Of a DNA stretch of 9,372 nt, positions 1 through 6,821 are shown piece by piece; position 1 is the stretch's first letter, and the number at the start of each line of letters is the position of its first letter. The notes below the pieces were generated by a model. That model had not been told where the DNA came from, searched no databases, and saw only the letters and a list, made by a program, of their open reading frames with translations. Both the position numbers and the translations under genes were made by a program. The stretch is from Paraprevotella sp. (GTDB lineage Bacteria; Bacteroidota; Bacteroidia; Bacteroidales; Bacteroidaceae). The stretch covers positions 1-9,372 of the forward strand of contig JAFOXE010000082.1 in assembly GCA_017425765.1 (NCBI GenBank), given 5' to 3'.

Positions 1-1123
1 GATTAGGTTCTTTAAGTACTTTCACGGTGTTGCCCAATATCTTTTCCACTTCGTCGATATCTTTATTACCGCCCACCACAGTAAGGCGGTCGCCAATTTG
101 TAACACCAATTCGGGTGTAGCCAACAATTGAACACCATTGCGGAGTACACGACTTATATTCACGCCATAAGCATTACGCAGACGTAGAGAACCTAATTTG
201 CGGCCGTTGATTTCAGAACGGGTTACAAGAATATATCGTGATTCCAACTCGCGGTCGATAGAGTTCCAATCAATATCTTCTTGATTCCAATCTCTGTTCT
301 CTTGTTCGCCGAACAGAAGTGTAAGTGTAGGTATATCCTTTTCAGTGGTAACTACCAAAAGACGATCGTTTTCTTGCAGTTCGGTGTTGCCCGCTGGGAT
401 ACTTACACGTCCATTGCGCCACATTCGCGAGATGACAAATTGTGTGTGACTATATCGTGCCAAATCTTGTATGCTCTTGTGGAAAATTCCCGGATTATGT
501 ACTTGAAAGGCTGCAATGTAGGTGTGGTTGGGATCGTCAGATGTATTCACCTTTAAGTCGGAACGATGGACAAATAGTTTGCGTACAGCCAATATAGCCA
601 AAATAACACCTATCACTCCCAGCGGATAGGTGACGGCACAACCTAAAGCTGCCCCGCTAGCTTCCAGCCCCATGCTCTTAAGTGTTTGTTGCGCAGCACC
701 AAGGGCCGGAGTGTTGGTTGTTGCTCCACACAAAATACCAATCATATTGCTAAGAGGCACTGAGGTGAACATGGTGAACGAAAGGGCCATCGTTGTGCCC
801 AAAAGTATCACGCCAAGTGAAAGGATGTTTTGCAAGAGGCCGCCTTGACGGAATGAACTGAAAAAGCCAGGCCCTACTTGAAGTCCAAGTGCGTAGACGA
901 ACAACACCAAACCAAAACTCTCAGCATATGTAAGCATTTGTTCGTTCAACGAGATGCCAAAGTGTCCGGCAACAATACCCATAAAAAATACGAATGTAAC
1001 TCCAAGTGATATGCCTAATATGCGACGCTTGCCCAACCATATTCCGATGGCGGTAACGAGTGACAAAACCACTATGGCTTGCAATGCCGAGTGTTCAAAA
1101 AGTAGAGAGTTTAGCCATTCCAT
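1..1123 (-). CDS. AspT/YidE-type putative antiporter, C-terminal part beyond left edge
   Basis: Inner-membrane transporter of the aspartate:alanine exchanger-like (AspT/YidE/YbjL) family. I translated 374 codons from the ATG at 1123; the frame stays open to the window edge. Residues 1-185 are hydrophobic and form the first membrane half, with the family-like segments YALGLQVGPGF (77-87) and CGATTNTPALGAAQ (132-145). Residues about 200-270 and 290-374 look like two tandem RCK_C (TrkA-C) domains, each with a hydrophobic strand before a GD/ND-R-L turn (ENDRLLVV at 251-258, IGDRLTVVGG at 343-352). Family members are about 550-560 residues, so the second membrane half is missing. The ATG at 1118 is rejected because its frame stops at once. 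The start lies 20 nt after the stop of the upstream exported protein, so it is probably last or late in a three-gene operon. Some family members exchange aspartate and alanine; the substrate here is unknown. Confidence 0.9.
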   Translation of the reverse strand, partial: MEWLNSLLFEHSALQAIVVLSLVTAIGIWLGKRRILGISLGVTFVFFMGIVAGHFGISLNEQMLTYAESFGLVLFVYALGLQVGPGFFSSFRQGGLLQNILSLGVILLGTTMALSFTMFTSVPLSNMIGILCGATTNTPALGAAQQTLKSMGLEASGAALGCAVTYPLGVIGVILAILAVRKLFVHRSDLKVNTSDDPNHTYIAAFQVHNPGIFHKSIQDLARYSHTQFVISRMWRNGRVSIPAGNTELQENDRLLVVTTEKDIPTLTLLFGEQENRDWNQEDIDWNSIDRELESRYILVTRSEINGRKLGSLRLRNAYGVNISRVLRNGVQLLATPELVLQIGDRLTVVGGNKDIDEVEKILGNTVKVLKEPN

Positions 1124-1143
1124 GCAGTTGGATGTTTAATGAG

Positions 1144-1674
1144 TTATAGTTGTTTTACCACACGAAAGTCGTACACTTCGATGTCACCTTGCTCGTTTAT
1201 AGGCTTTTGGGCTAGGTTAACAAGTATGTATTCACCATAGAACAGTGGCTCTAAGGGCGTCACCGCAAATCCCATATCCGGTAGGTTTTCTATCTTAAAG
1301 TGTGCAAGTTCCACACGTTTGTAGTTGCAGTCTTTCAATTCTGCTGAAGGCATTGCGCGGTGATCCGGACGGTTCTTCATTCGGATTACGGCGTAATCGT
1401 TCAAGTTTTCTGTGGTGGGGTAGATGGCAAATGTAGGTTTAACTTCGGCCAGTTGTTTGGAATGTTGTCCCCAAATGTATCGGATGTTCTTTTTCCCTAC
1501 TGTTATTCCTTGGATTTCCCAACCACGTTTCACTTCTGTTTGCGTGGTAACCTTGGTCATTGCTGCCGGTGTGTTGTTCACCATGATGAATACTTTCGGT
1601 TTTTCTTCCGGTCGTTGTGCGTGTAATAAACATACGGTGAATAACGCTATTATAAGTAGGTGTAACTTTTTCAT
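1144..1674 (-). CDS. Small exported protein of unknown function
   Basis: 176 codons. Residues 1-20 form a clear signal peptide: MKK, then a hydrophobic core (LHLLIIALFTVCLL), then HAQ with likely cleavage after AQ. There is no cysteine at the cleavage site, so it does not look like a lipoprotein. The mature part (about 156 residues) starts with a charged stretch rich in E, K and P, then alternates short hydrophobic segments with charged ones, suggesting a mainly beta fold in the periplasm or at the outer membrane. I do not recognise a domain or catalytic motif. It sits 19 nt after the B3/4 gene and 20 nt before the AspT-like antiporter, on the same strand, so it is probably co-transcribed with both. 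No promoter is visible in the short gaps. The gene itself is well supported by the signal peptide and tight spacing; its function is not. Confidence 0.85.
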   Translation of the reverse strand: MKKLHLLIIALFTVCLLHAQRPEEKPKVFIMVNNTPAAMTKVTTQTEVKRGWEIQGITVGKKNIRYIWGQHSKQLAEVKPTFAIYPTTENLNDYAVIRMKNRPDHRAMPSAELKDCNYKRVELAHFKIENLPDMGFAVTPLEPLFYGEYILVNLAQKPINEQGDIEVYDFRVVKQL

Positions 1675-1693
1675 ATTTTAGATGTTATGGTTG

Positions 1694-2359
1694 TTAGAAT
1701 GTGGTGATGCTAGTGTTGGTGGCTTCGGCATATTTTTGGCACAACGCCTCGATGAATTGAGCGCATGCCAGCACTTGTTTCTTGTTGCCGTCGTATCCGT
1801 TCACGATGACCAATAAATGTTTTGTGTCAGTACTTAGTTTGGTGCGTTCGTGATCACTGGTTGGAGTTCCGATGCCGCCTATCTGGTCGCGATATACCGG
1901 AAGTCCTCCAATGTTGATTGGTCCACGTCCGATACCCTCATATGGTTCTCCTTCGCGTCCGATGCCCAATGTCAAAGTGTCGCCCACAATTCGGTCTTCA
2001 TCAAATCCACCGATGGAGTAGCCGAATGCGATGGACGCCAAATTGATTAAATCCACCGTTGTGTCTACTTTATAAAGATCGGTTCCTTTCAAAATTCTGC
2101 GCACTAGCGCTTCGCCCGACGGGCGGTATCTGCTAGGGTCCTTACCGCAACGTTTATACGCCTCGCGGGTGGCTTGGATGGAAGGCATGCATTTGATGGA
2201 TTCGGTTGTGTAGGTTTCTCGATATTTTATTTGAAATTCTCCGATTTCTTTCCATAGTTCCTCGCTATAGGCTGAATTTCGTATGTCGGCACAGAGCATC
2301 GCCCCTACAAAATTGGGGCATGCCTGCTTAATTTCGTCGGATAGAATAATGTGTTTCAT
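1694..2359 (-). CDS. Solo B3/4 domain protein (PheRS beta-subunit B3/4-like)
   Basis: 221-residue cytosolic protein that resembles the B3/4 domain of the phenylalanyl-tRNA synthetase beta subunit (COG3382-type stand-alone protein). Recognisable stretches are the block YKRCGKDPSRYRPSGEALVRR (68-88, the strongest family signature), VDLINLASIAFGYSIGGFD (102-120), and the glycine-rich segment around GREGEPYEGIG (134-144). In PheRS the B3/4 region holds the editing pocket that hydrolyses mischarged Tyr-tRNA(Phe). Whether solo proteins edit tRNA or act on another amino-acid-like substrate is not established as far as I know. There is no signal peptide or membrane segment. The length fits a complete solo protein. 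It is the first gene after a TAnnTTTG promoter element and is followed at 19 nt by the small exported protein. The start is the only sensible ATG, about 40 nt after the promoter. Confidence 0.88.
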   Translation of the reverse strand: MKHIILSDEIKQACPNFVGAMLCADIRNSAYSEELWKEIGEFQIKYRETYTTESIKCMPSIQATREAYKRCGKDPSRYRPSGEALVRRILKGTDLYKVDTTVDLINLASIAFGYSIGGFDEDRIVGDTLTLGIGREGEPYEGIGRGPINIGGLPVYRDQIGGIGTPTSDHERTKLSTDTKHLLVIVNGYDGNKKQVLACAQFIEALCQKYAEATNTSITTF

Positions 2360-2402
2360 TGTTGTGAGGCCCGCATCCGTAGGGCACGTTGATTTATGCG
2401 TA

Positions 2403-2410
2403 CAAATGTA
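2403..2410 (-). promoter_or_regulatory. Bacteroidota -7 promoter element for the B3/4 operon
   Basis: On the minus strand this reads TACATTTG, a perfect match to the Bacteroidota -7 consensus TAnnTTTG. It ends 43 nt before the ATG at 2359, giving a leader of roughly 35-40 nt. No TTTG -33 box stands at the expected 19-20 nt upstream, so the match is only half of the bipartite consensus. Confidence 0.65.
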
Positions 2411-2483
2411 ATCATATTTTTGGCATCTGTTGATGCACTTGTCTTAAAAACTTCACGATAATACGGAAAACACATGTACGGGA

Positions 2484-2531
2484 TAATAAAACGACACCAT
2501 GGTCTCGTTGCATCAAGACCATGGTGTCGTT
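2484..2531 (-). terminator. Rho-independent terminator of the porin gene
   Basis: Two perfectly complementary 16-base arms, AACGACACCATGGTCT at 2490-2505 and AGACCATGGTGTCGTT at 2516-2531, enclose a 10-base loop. On the minus strand the stem is followed by TTATTATCC, which with the last TT of the stem makes TTTTATTA, a T-rich tail typical of an intrinsic terminator. It begins 35 nt after the porin stop codon. The plus-strand side (ATAGAC) has no T run, so termination is expected only for the minus strand. It separates the porin from the B3/4 operon on the same strand. Confidence 0.85.
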
Positions 2532-2538
2532 ATAGACT

Positions 2539-2550
2539 AGACGTACGTCT
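2539..2550. repeat. 12-bp perfect palindrome
   Basis: AGACGTACGTCT is a perfect palindrome lying between the porin stop codon and the terminator stem. With no loop it cannot form a normal RNA hairpin, so if it has a role it is more likely a protein-binding DNA site. It may be chance. Confidence 0.5.
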
Positions 2551-2565
2551 GTTTTTCGTTAGATG

Positions 2566-3669
2566 TTAGAAACGAAGGTATAATTGCAAGTCTGCAGTGT
2601 TATAATGGCCATCGCCCGTAGTGTTTTTATCGTTCACAAACGAGTAGTTTGCTTGCAATTTCAAGTTGGGGAAGAAGGTGTAATTTGCCGATAAAGCGTA
2701 GATGGCCTTTTGAGAATTCCATGTTTTATTGTCGCGATACACGTCCCACTTTCCATAAATTTTGCACTTAGATGTTACCGGTACGCCCACCGCTACATAC
2801 CAAGCATCAGCATGATCTGTACCCTTAACGGTCATAGTTCCATCCTCTCCTTTTGTATAGTCCGAAATCTTGTGACCCTGGCTTGTGGCATATTCGGCAC
2901 GAACGGTCCACTTAGATTCGTAACGCAGACCAAATGCCATACGATTGCGGTCTACGGTAATGCCATCCTGCGTATAAGAACCGCTCCAACCGAAGGCGCC
3001 AATTGACAAATTCTTGATGGGGTTTACCCATACACCACCGATTATGTCTTTTGAGTTGTTCTCGTCGCTGTGGTTGATACCCTGACCATTGTATACACCT
3101 ACTTGGTAGTGCAGATAATGATGACTTCCTGATTTGCTGCCTATTAAATCGCCTTGCAATTGGATGCCCAAGTCGCGACCACCGCTTGAATGTTCGCCAA
3201 TACGGTCGTTCATACCCGCCAACTTATCAGACAACTGAGAATATGCACCAAATCCCACGTTCCAAGGGTTCATCGGATTTTCAAATGTAAATGCTCGCTT
3301 AAACTGACCAAACTTGATTGAGGCGAAGCCGTATTTGCACCATTCTGCCCATGCATCAACAATGCGAGGGCCTTTTTCCTTCTTTGTGCCCGACACACCA
3401 TTTACTTCCATTTGAAGGTTGTATTTGAAGTCCCAAATACGTCCACCGGCATACAAACGTACCAAGCGTAGGTCGATGTTGCTGTGGCTTTTTACGGATG
3501 AACCTAGGTCTTGATCAGAAACAGAAGCCTTTCCGATAATGTAACCGCCAAGGGTGGTTTTCTGTAACAACTCCTGCTTTACACTTTCAACTTTAGAAGT
3601 CTGAGCATAGAGATTACCTGTAGCCAATAGCGTAGCTGCAAGTGCGGGGATAAGAAATTTCTTCATCAT
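2566..3669 (-). CDS. Outer-membrane porin of the O/P (phosphate-selective) type
   Basis: 367-residue outer-membrane beta-barrel of the Porin_O_P kind. Residues 1-23 are a signal peptide (MMKKFLIPALAATLL core, cleavage likely after YAQ). After it come short alternating amphipathic strands with aromatic girdle residues, for example IDLRLVRLYAGGRI (66-79), FASIKFGQFKRAF (115-127) and HYLHYQVGVYNGQG. The protein ends in LQLYLRF, with the terminal phenylalanine typical of outer-membrane barrels. Family members named OprO/OprP in Pseudomonas select for phosphate or pyrophosphate; Bacteroidales members carry the name by homology only, so anion selectivity here is an assumption. The gene has its own -7 promoter element and a strong terminator, so it is monocistronic. 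It is divergent from the acidic-tail protein operon. Either of two adjacent ATG codons (3669 or 3666) could be the start; no Shine-Dalgarno sequence decides it. Confidence 0.92.
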   Translation of the reverse strand: MMKKFLIPALAATLLATGNLYAQTSKVESVKQELLQKTTLGGYIIGKASVSDQDLGSSVKSHSNIDLRLVRLYAGGRIWDFKYNLQMEVNGVSGTKKEKGPRIVDAWAEWCKYGFASIKFGQFKRAFTFENPMNPWNVGFGAYSQLSDKLAGMNDRIGEHSSGGRDLGIQLQGDLIGSKSGSHHYLHYQVGVYNGQGINHSDENNSKDIIGGVWVNPIKNLSIGAFGWSGSYTQDGITVDRNRMAFGLRYESKWTVRAEYATSQGHKISDYTKGEDGTMTVKGTDHADAWYVAVGVPVTSKCKIYGKWDVYRDNKTWNSQKAIYALSANYTFFPNLKLQANYSFVNDKNTTGDGHYNTADLQLYLRF

Positions 3670-3695
3670 TTTTATGTATGTCTTAAAACTGAGTG

Positions 3696-3703
3696 CAAAA
3701 ATA
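3696..3703 (-). promoter_or_regulatory. -7 promoter element for the porin gene
   Basis: The minus strand reads TATTTTTG, matching TAnnTTTG. It ends 26 nt before the porin ATG at 3669. The region just upstream is AT-rich, with a TTTTG further up but not at the canonical 19-20 nt, so the -33 part is uncertain. Confidence 0.6.
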
Positions 3704-3820
3704 CGTAAATATTTTCAAAATCAAGCGAGCATGCTAGGGCTTTTCAAAAAAAGCATTCTTATATAAATGCGTAGGTATAATAAACCATTCGTGTGGGCCT
3801 TATTTTTTGTGAGTTCATGT

Positions 3821-3851
3821 TTTGTGGTGTGTGCATATTTTGTTACTTTTG
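3821..3851 (+). promoter_or_regulatory. Complete Bacteroidota promoter for the acidic-tail protein operon
   Basis: TTTG at 3821-3824 and TACTTTTG at 3844-3851 are separated by exactly 19 nt, matching the Bacteroidota vegetative sigma consensus TTTG-N19-TAnnTTTG. The -7 element ends 29 nt before the ATG at 3881. This is the best promoter in the window. Confidence 0.85.
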
Positions 3852-3880
3852 TCGCCAAATTAAGATAACGACAGAATATT

Positions 3881-4642
3881 ATGCCGAGAAAGAATTATAG
3901 CTTAGAAAGTATTTTGGATTTGAACTCCTCCAATATATGGGGTGCAGATATGCACGAATTGGCCGAATTGTGGAAACAAGAAAAAGACGAAGAGGGCTTT
4001 TCATCGTCTGAGGAAAAGCTTCTTAACGTAATCCGCTTAGCATTTGATGTGTTTCACTTCAACGAGGCAGACGAACGTGAGGCTGCAAAATATAAAACAG
4101 ATGAGTATGCTCTTTTAGAGAGAACGGAGGCTAAAAAGGGTATGGCCGCCATTCGTAAACGTACTATACGTCAAATTACCGACCTATCATACGAGAATAT
4201 CAAACACATTACCGCAGCAACTTTGTTGGAACTAATTGACCGCAATTTTGGTGGTGGTTGGGATTCTATTTCTTTGGCTATCAAGGATATTATTGAAACA
4301 GGTTTCGATATCAGTACTACCACACTTCCGGCTTCTCGTTTGCGTGCCAAGGGCGGTGTGTATGAACGTAAGATTGAGGATGGTTATGATGTACTCGAGA
4401 TTGCCAAAGGTACATGGGTAGAGGCTATCTTTGCTAAGAAGAAGGAACCACAAGAGAAATTACGATTGATTTCTGATTCTGATTACGACGAGGAAGGCAA
4501 CCGCCGTCATGTGGAACATGATGACGAGGAGGAAGATGACCGCGATCACGATGAGGAAACAAACGAAGACGATACATTCTATGAGAGTTATACGCCCGAG
4601 GCTGCAGCCAAGGATGTGGATGAGGAACTCGCAGAATTATAG
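3881..4642 (+). CDS. Conserved-looking cytosolic protein with acidic C-terminal tail, function unknown
   Basis: 253 residues, no signal peptide and no membrane segment, so cytosolic. I do not recognise the family. Residues 1-65 are mixed helix-like sequence (for example IWGADMHELAELWKQ, 19-33). Residues 80-115 are basic and helical (AKKGMAAIRKRTIRQ, 84-98). Residues 120-190 hold a compact region with GGGWDSISLAIKDI (124-137) and ends on GTWVEAIFAKKK. The tail from 199 to 253 is strongly acidic, with about 27 Asp/Glu in 55 residues, and probably disordered. A basic globular part plus an acidic tail recalls nucleic-acid-associated proteins such as the Firmicutes RNA polymerase delta subunit, but I see no sequence evidence of homology. 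It is first in an operon: its stop is 15 nt before the symporter ATG. The start follows a complete promoter and has no Shine-Dalgarno sequence. Confidence 0.85.
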   Translation: MPRKNYSLESILDLNSSNIWGADMHELAELWKQEKDEEGFSSSEEKLLNVIRLAFDVFHFNEADEREAAKYKTDEYALLERTEAKKGMAAIRKRTIRQITDLSYENIKHITAATLLELIDRNFGGGWDSISLAIKDIIETGFDISTTTLPASRLRAKGGVYERKIEDGYDVLEIAKGTWVEAIFAKKKEPQEKLRLISDSDYDEEGNRRHVEHDDEEEDDRDHDEETNEDDTFYESYTPEAAAKDVDEELAEL

Positions 4643-4657
4643 CCGATCGATCTTTTG

Positions 4658-6100
4658 ATGAACGAGATATATGTAATGAGCGCAACAGTTGCCTATGTGG
4701 TGCTGTTGTTGCTCATTTCTCGAGTTGTAGGGAGGTATACCGATAATAATGCCTTCTTTCGAGGCAGTAGAAAATCGCCTTGGTTTGCGGTGGCTTTTGG
4801 TATGATAGGTGCCTCAATTTCGGGTATATCCTTCGTATCGGTGCCGGGAATGGTTTTGGCTGAGGATATGACCTATTTGCAAACCTGCTTTGGTTTTGTA
4901 GTGGGATATGCATTGGTGGCCTACGTGCTATTGCCTCTGTATTATCGTTTGAATCTTGTCAGTATTTATCAATATCTTGATTGGCGGTTTGGTACATCGG
5001 CATATCGTACCGGTGCGGCCGTCTTTTTAATCAGTAAGGCCGTGGCCTCATCGTTTCGACTCTATGTGGTGGCGTTGATTTTGCAGCGATTTCTTTTTAA
5101 TAAATTTCTTATTCCATTTGAACTTTCTGTACTTTTAATCGTATTCTTACTTTGGTTTTATACAAAACGGTCGGGGATTCGTTCCATTGTGTGGACCGAC
5201 TGCTTGAATACTTTTTTGCTTATTGCCGCTTTGATATGTATTATAGTACAGGTTTTGTTGCAGACCCATCTTTCGATTAATGAGGCTTGGGATGTGGTGA
5301 CAAGTAGTCCGCATAGCAATGTGTTCGTGTGGGAAAACGGGTGGAGTGGAAGCCATTTTGCTAAGCAATTTGTGGGAGGAATATTTATTGTGGTGGCCAT
5401 GACCGGTTTAGATCAAGATATGATGCAGAAAAACCTATCGTGCAAAAGCCTAGAAGAAGCGCAAAAGAATATGTGTTGTTATAGTTGTGCTTTTCTGCCG
5501 GTGAACGCATTGTTGCTTGGTTTAGGCGTTCTATTGCTCTATTTTGCGTCCTTGAAGGGGATTGCACTACCGACATCAGGAGATGAAATATTGCCTATGT
5601 TGTGTGCTGAAGGTCATCTTGGCGCTGCCACAATGGTGTTCTTTATGGTGGGTATTATGGCTGCGACTTTATCAAGTGCCGATTCGGCCATGACGTCCAT
5701 AACAACCTCGGTGTGTGTAGATGTGTTGCATCGTCCGGATAAAGTGCATATTCGGCGTTGGGTTCATGGAATGGTGGCTATAGTGCTATGGTTGCTGGTT
5801 TGTGCTTTTTCCTGGCTGAAAGAAACTTCCGTTTTGGATGCATTTTACACTATGATTTCTTATACGTATGGTCCTTTAATGGCCCTGTTCTTCTTTGGAT
5901 TGGCTACACGTCGCAATTTGCGTGGAATGTGGGTGCCATGGGTGTGTATTGCATCACCCTTTATGTGTTTGGGTGTAGAGGTAGTGGTGCGCTCGTGTAC
6001 AAATTATCAATTCGGATACGAAGTGTTGTTGCTGAATTCCGTCCTTTCTTTTGGGGCTTTGTGGTTCATATCCATCCGAAACAAAGAGGGAGGAAAATAG
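4658..6100 (+). CDS. Sodium:solute symporter (SSS family)
   Basis: 480-residue inner-membrane protein with about 13 hydrophobic segments, the usual size for SSS transporters, which couple Na+ entry to solute uptake. Family features seen: an N-terminal segment followed by NAFFRGSRKSPW (31-42), which resembles the family's loop after TM0; the TM1 stretch GMIGASISGISFVS (48-61); WTDCLNTFLL (179-188); GLDQDMMQKNLSCKS (250-264), the loop typical of SSS proteins; and LSSADSAMTS (338-347) in the helix equivalent to TM8 of vSGLT, where paired Ser residues bind Na+. The substrate cannot be predicted. I chose the ATG at 4658; a TTG one codon earlier (4655) and an ATG at 4676 are alternatives. It is 15 nt after the acidic-tail protein, and its last codons carry the ribosome-binding site of the AlbA_2 gene. 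Confidence 0.92.
   Translation: MNEIYVMSATVAYVVLLLLISRVVGRYTDNNAFFRGSRKSPWFAVAFGMIGASISGISFVSVPGMVLAEDMTYLQTCFGFVVGYALVAYVLLPLYYRLNLVSIYQYLDWRFGTSAYRTGAAVFLISKAVASSFRLYVVALILQRFLFNKFLIPFELSVLLIVFLLWFYTKRSGIRSIVWTDCLNTFLLIAALICIIVQVLLQTHLSINEAWDVVTSSPHSNVFVWENGWSGSHFAKQFVGGIFIVVAMTGLDQDMMQKNLSCKSLEEAQKNMCCYSCAFLPVNALLLGLGVLLLYFASLKGIALPTSGDEILPMLCAEGHLGAATMVFFMVGIMAATLSSADSAMTSITTSVCVDVLHRPDKVHIRRWVHGMVAIVLWLLVCAFSWLKETSVLDAFYTMISYTYGPLMALFFFGLATRRNLRGMWVPWVCIASPFMCLGVEVVVRSCTNYQFGYEVLLLNSVLSFGALWFISIRNKEGGK
6088..6093 (+). promoter_or_regulatory. Shine-Dalgarno-like site that sets the AlbA_2 gene start
   Basis: GGGAGG lies inside the last codons of the symporter (…KEGGK stop) and ends 8 nt before the ATG at 6102. 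It favours that ATG over the in-frame ATG at 6051, which would overlap the symporter by 50 nt. Such a strong Shine-Dalgarno match is unusual beside the other starts in this window. Confidence 0.6.
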
Positions 6101-6101
6101 G

Positions 6102-6734
6102 ATGAATGCGGATGTACTTTACAAATGGATTGCGCAAGGCGAGCACCAACAACAAGATTTCAAATACGAAATCTCCGACATCTGTAAGATTGCTCGTTCT
6201 GTATCAGCTTTTGCCAACACCACAGGCGGACGCCTTTTGGTTGGCGTTAAAGATAATGGCAAAATTGCAGGTGTGCGTACGGATGAGGAGTACTATATGA
6301 TAGAGGCCGCAGCATCAAACTATTGTATACCTAATGTGAAAGTAGATGTTCAGGTGGTGGTGACCGAAGGAAAGCATGTGCTTGTGGCCGATATACAACC
6401 TTCGTCCGAACGTCCGGTGTATGCTCGTGAGGCAGATGGAAGCCGAGTGGCTTATGTGAGAGTAGCCGACGAGAATATTGTGGCTAATGCCGTTCATCTT
6501 CAGCTATGGCGTGATGAATACAAGCAGAAAGGTGCTTGTATTATTTTTACGGAACGAGAACAAAAACTACTGCAAAAGCTCGATGTAGAGGAAGGAATTA
6601 CTCTTAATCAGTTTTGTCGATGTTCGTTGCTTCCGCGTCGTAAGGCCGTATGGTTGTTGGCACACTTTGTCCGTTATGGTGTAGTGGAGATGGTGTTTGT
6701 TAATCATGTATTTCGTTTCCGTCAAGCAAGATAG
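6102..6734 (+). CDS. Compact Schlafen AlbA_2-domain protein with C-terminal winged-helix-like region
   Basis: 210 residues, cytosolic. Residues about 12-125 match the Schlafen AlbA_2 (formerly divergent AAA_4) domain: GEHQQQDFK (13-21, in place of the usual E-FK entry motif, with Asp19 where Glu is common), then ICKIARSVSAFANTTGGRLL (27-46) and LVGVKDNGKIAGV (46-58), the characteristic core, and PVYAREADGSRVAYVRVA (105-122). The domain is known in nucleic-acid-binding proteins and, in mammalian Schlafens, in tRNA/rRNA endonucleases; many bacterial members are annotated as transcriptional regulators. Residues 145-205 are helix-rich and end in a strand-like stretch, resembling a winged helix. 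The long C-terminal half with the HATPase_c_4 domain found in many bacterial members is absent. The start is 1 nt after the symporter stop, suggesting translational coupling. An alternative start at 6051 would add 17 residues. Confidence 0.88.
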   Translation: MNADVLYKWIAQGEHQQQDFKYEISDICKIARSVSAFANTTGGRLLVGVKDNGKIAGVRTDEEYYMIEAAASNYCIPNVKVDVQVVVTEGKHVLVADIQPSSERPVYAREADGSRVAYVRVADENIVANAVHLQLWRDEYKQKGACIIFTEREQKLLQKLDVEEGITLNQFCRCSLLPRRKAVWLLAHFVRYGVVEMVFVNHVFRFRQAR

Positions 6735-6793
6735 TTTTGTTTTTTTTAGATTCAAGAGTATTTCTTTTAATTTTCTTAATCATGCTAAGTCGG

Positions 6794-6821
6794 TTTGCCG
6801 AGCATATTTTGTGTACCTTTG
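6794..6821 (+). promoter_or_regulatory. Promoter of the outer-membrane barrel gene
   Basis: TACCTTTG at 6814-6821 matches the TAnnTTTG -7 consensus and ends 19 nt before the ATG at 6841. A TTTG at 6794-6797 could be the -33 element, but the gap is 16 nt, shorter than the usual 19-20. The leader would be very short, about 12 nt. Confidence 0.65.

Noticed and set aside
281..1139. Several plus-strand open frames (281-556, 630-848, 954-1139)
   Set aside because: They are antisense to the AspT-like antiporter, whose translation is clearly the real one, and their products show no domain or signal peptide.
2423..2436. GCATC-TGTT-GATGC inverted repeat upstream of the B3/4 promoter element
   Set aside because: The arms are only 5 bp and there is no second copy; chance is the simpler explanation.
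3738..3755. GCTTTT/AAAAGC short inverted repeat in the divergent intergenic region
   Set aside because: Six-base AT-rich arms in an AT-rich region are expected by chance, and it does not overlap either promoter.
6051..6101. Earlier in-frame ATG for the AlbA_2 gene
   Set aside because: It would overlap the symporter by 50 nt; the ATG at 6102 has a well-placed GGGAGG, and the extra residues do not resemble the family.
5758..6105. Long open frame inside the 3' part of the symporter, possible frameshift product
   Set aside because: The symporter reads through intact with normal membrane segments and SSS motifs, and no slippery site stands out; the overlap frame is a shadow.
6740..6747. Run of eight T after the AlbA_2 stop as a terminator
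   Set aside because: No inverted repeat precedes it, so an intrinsic terminator is not supported.
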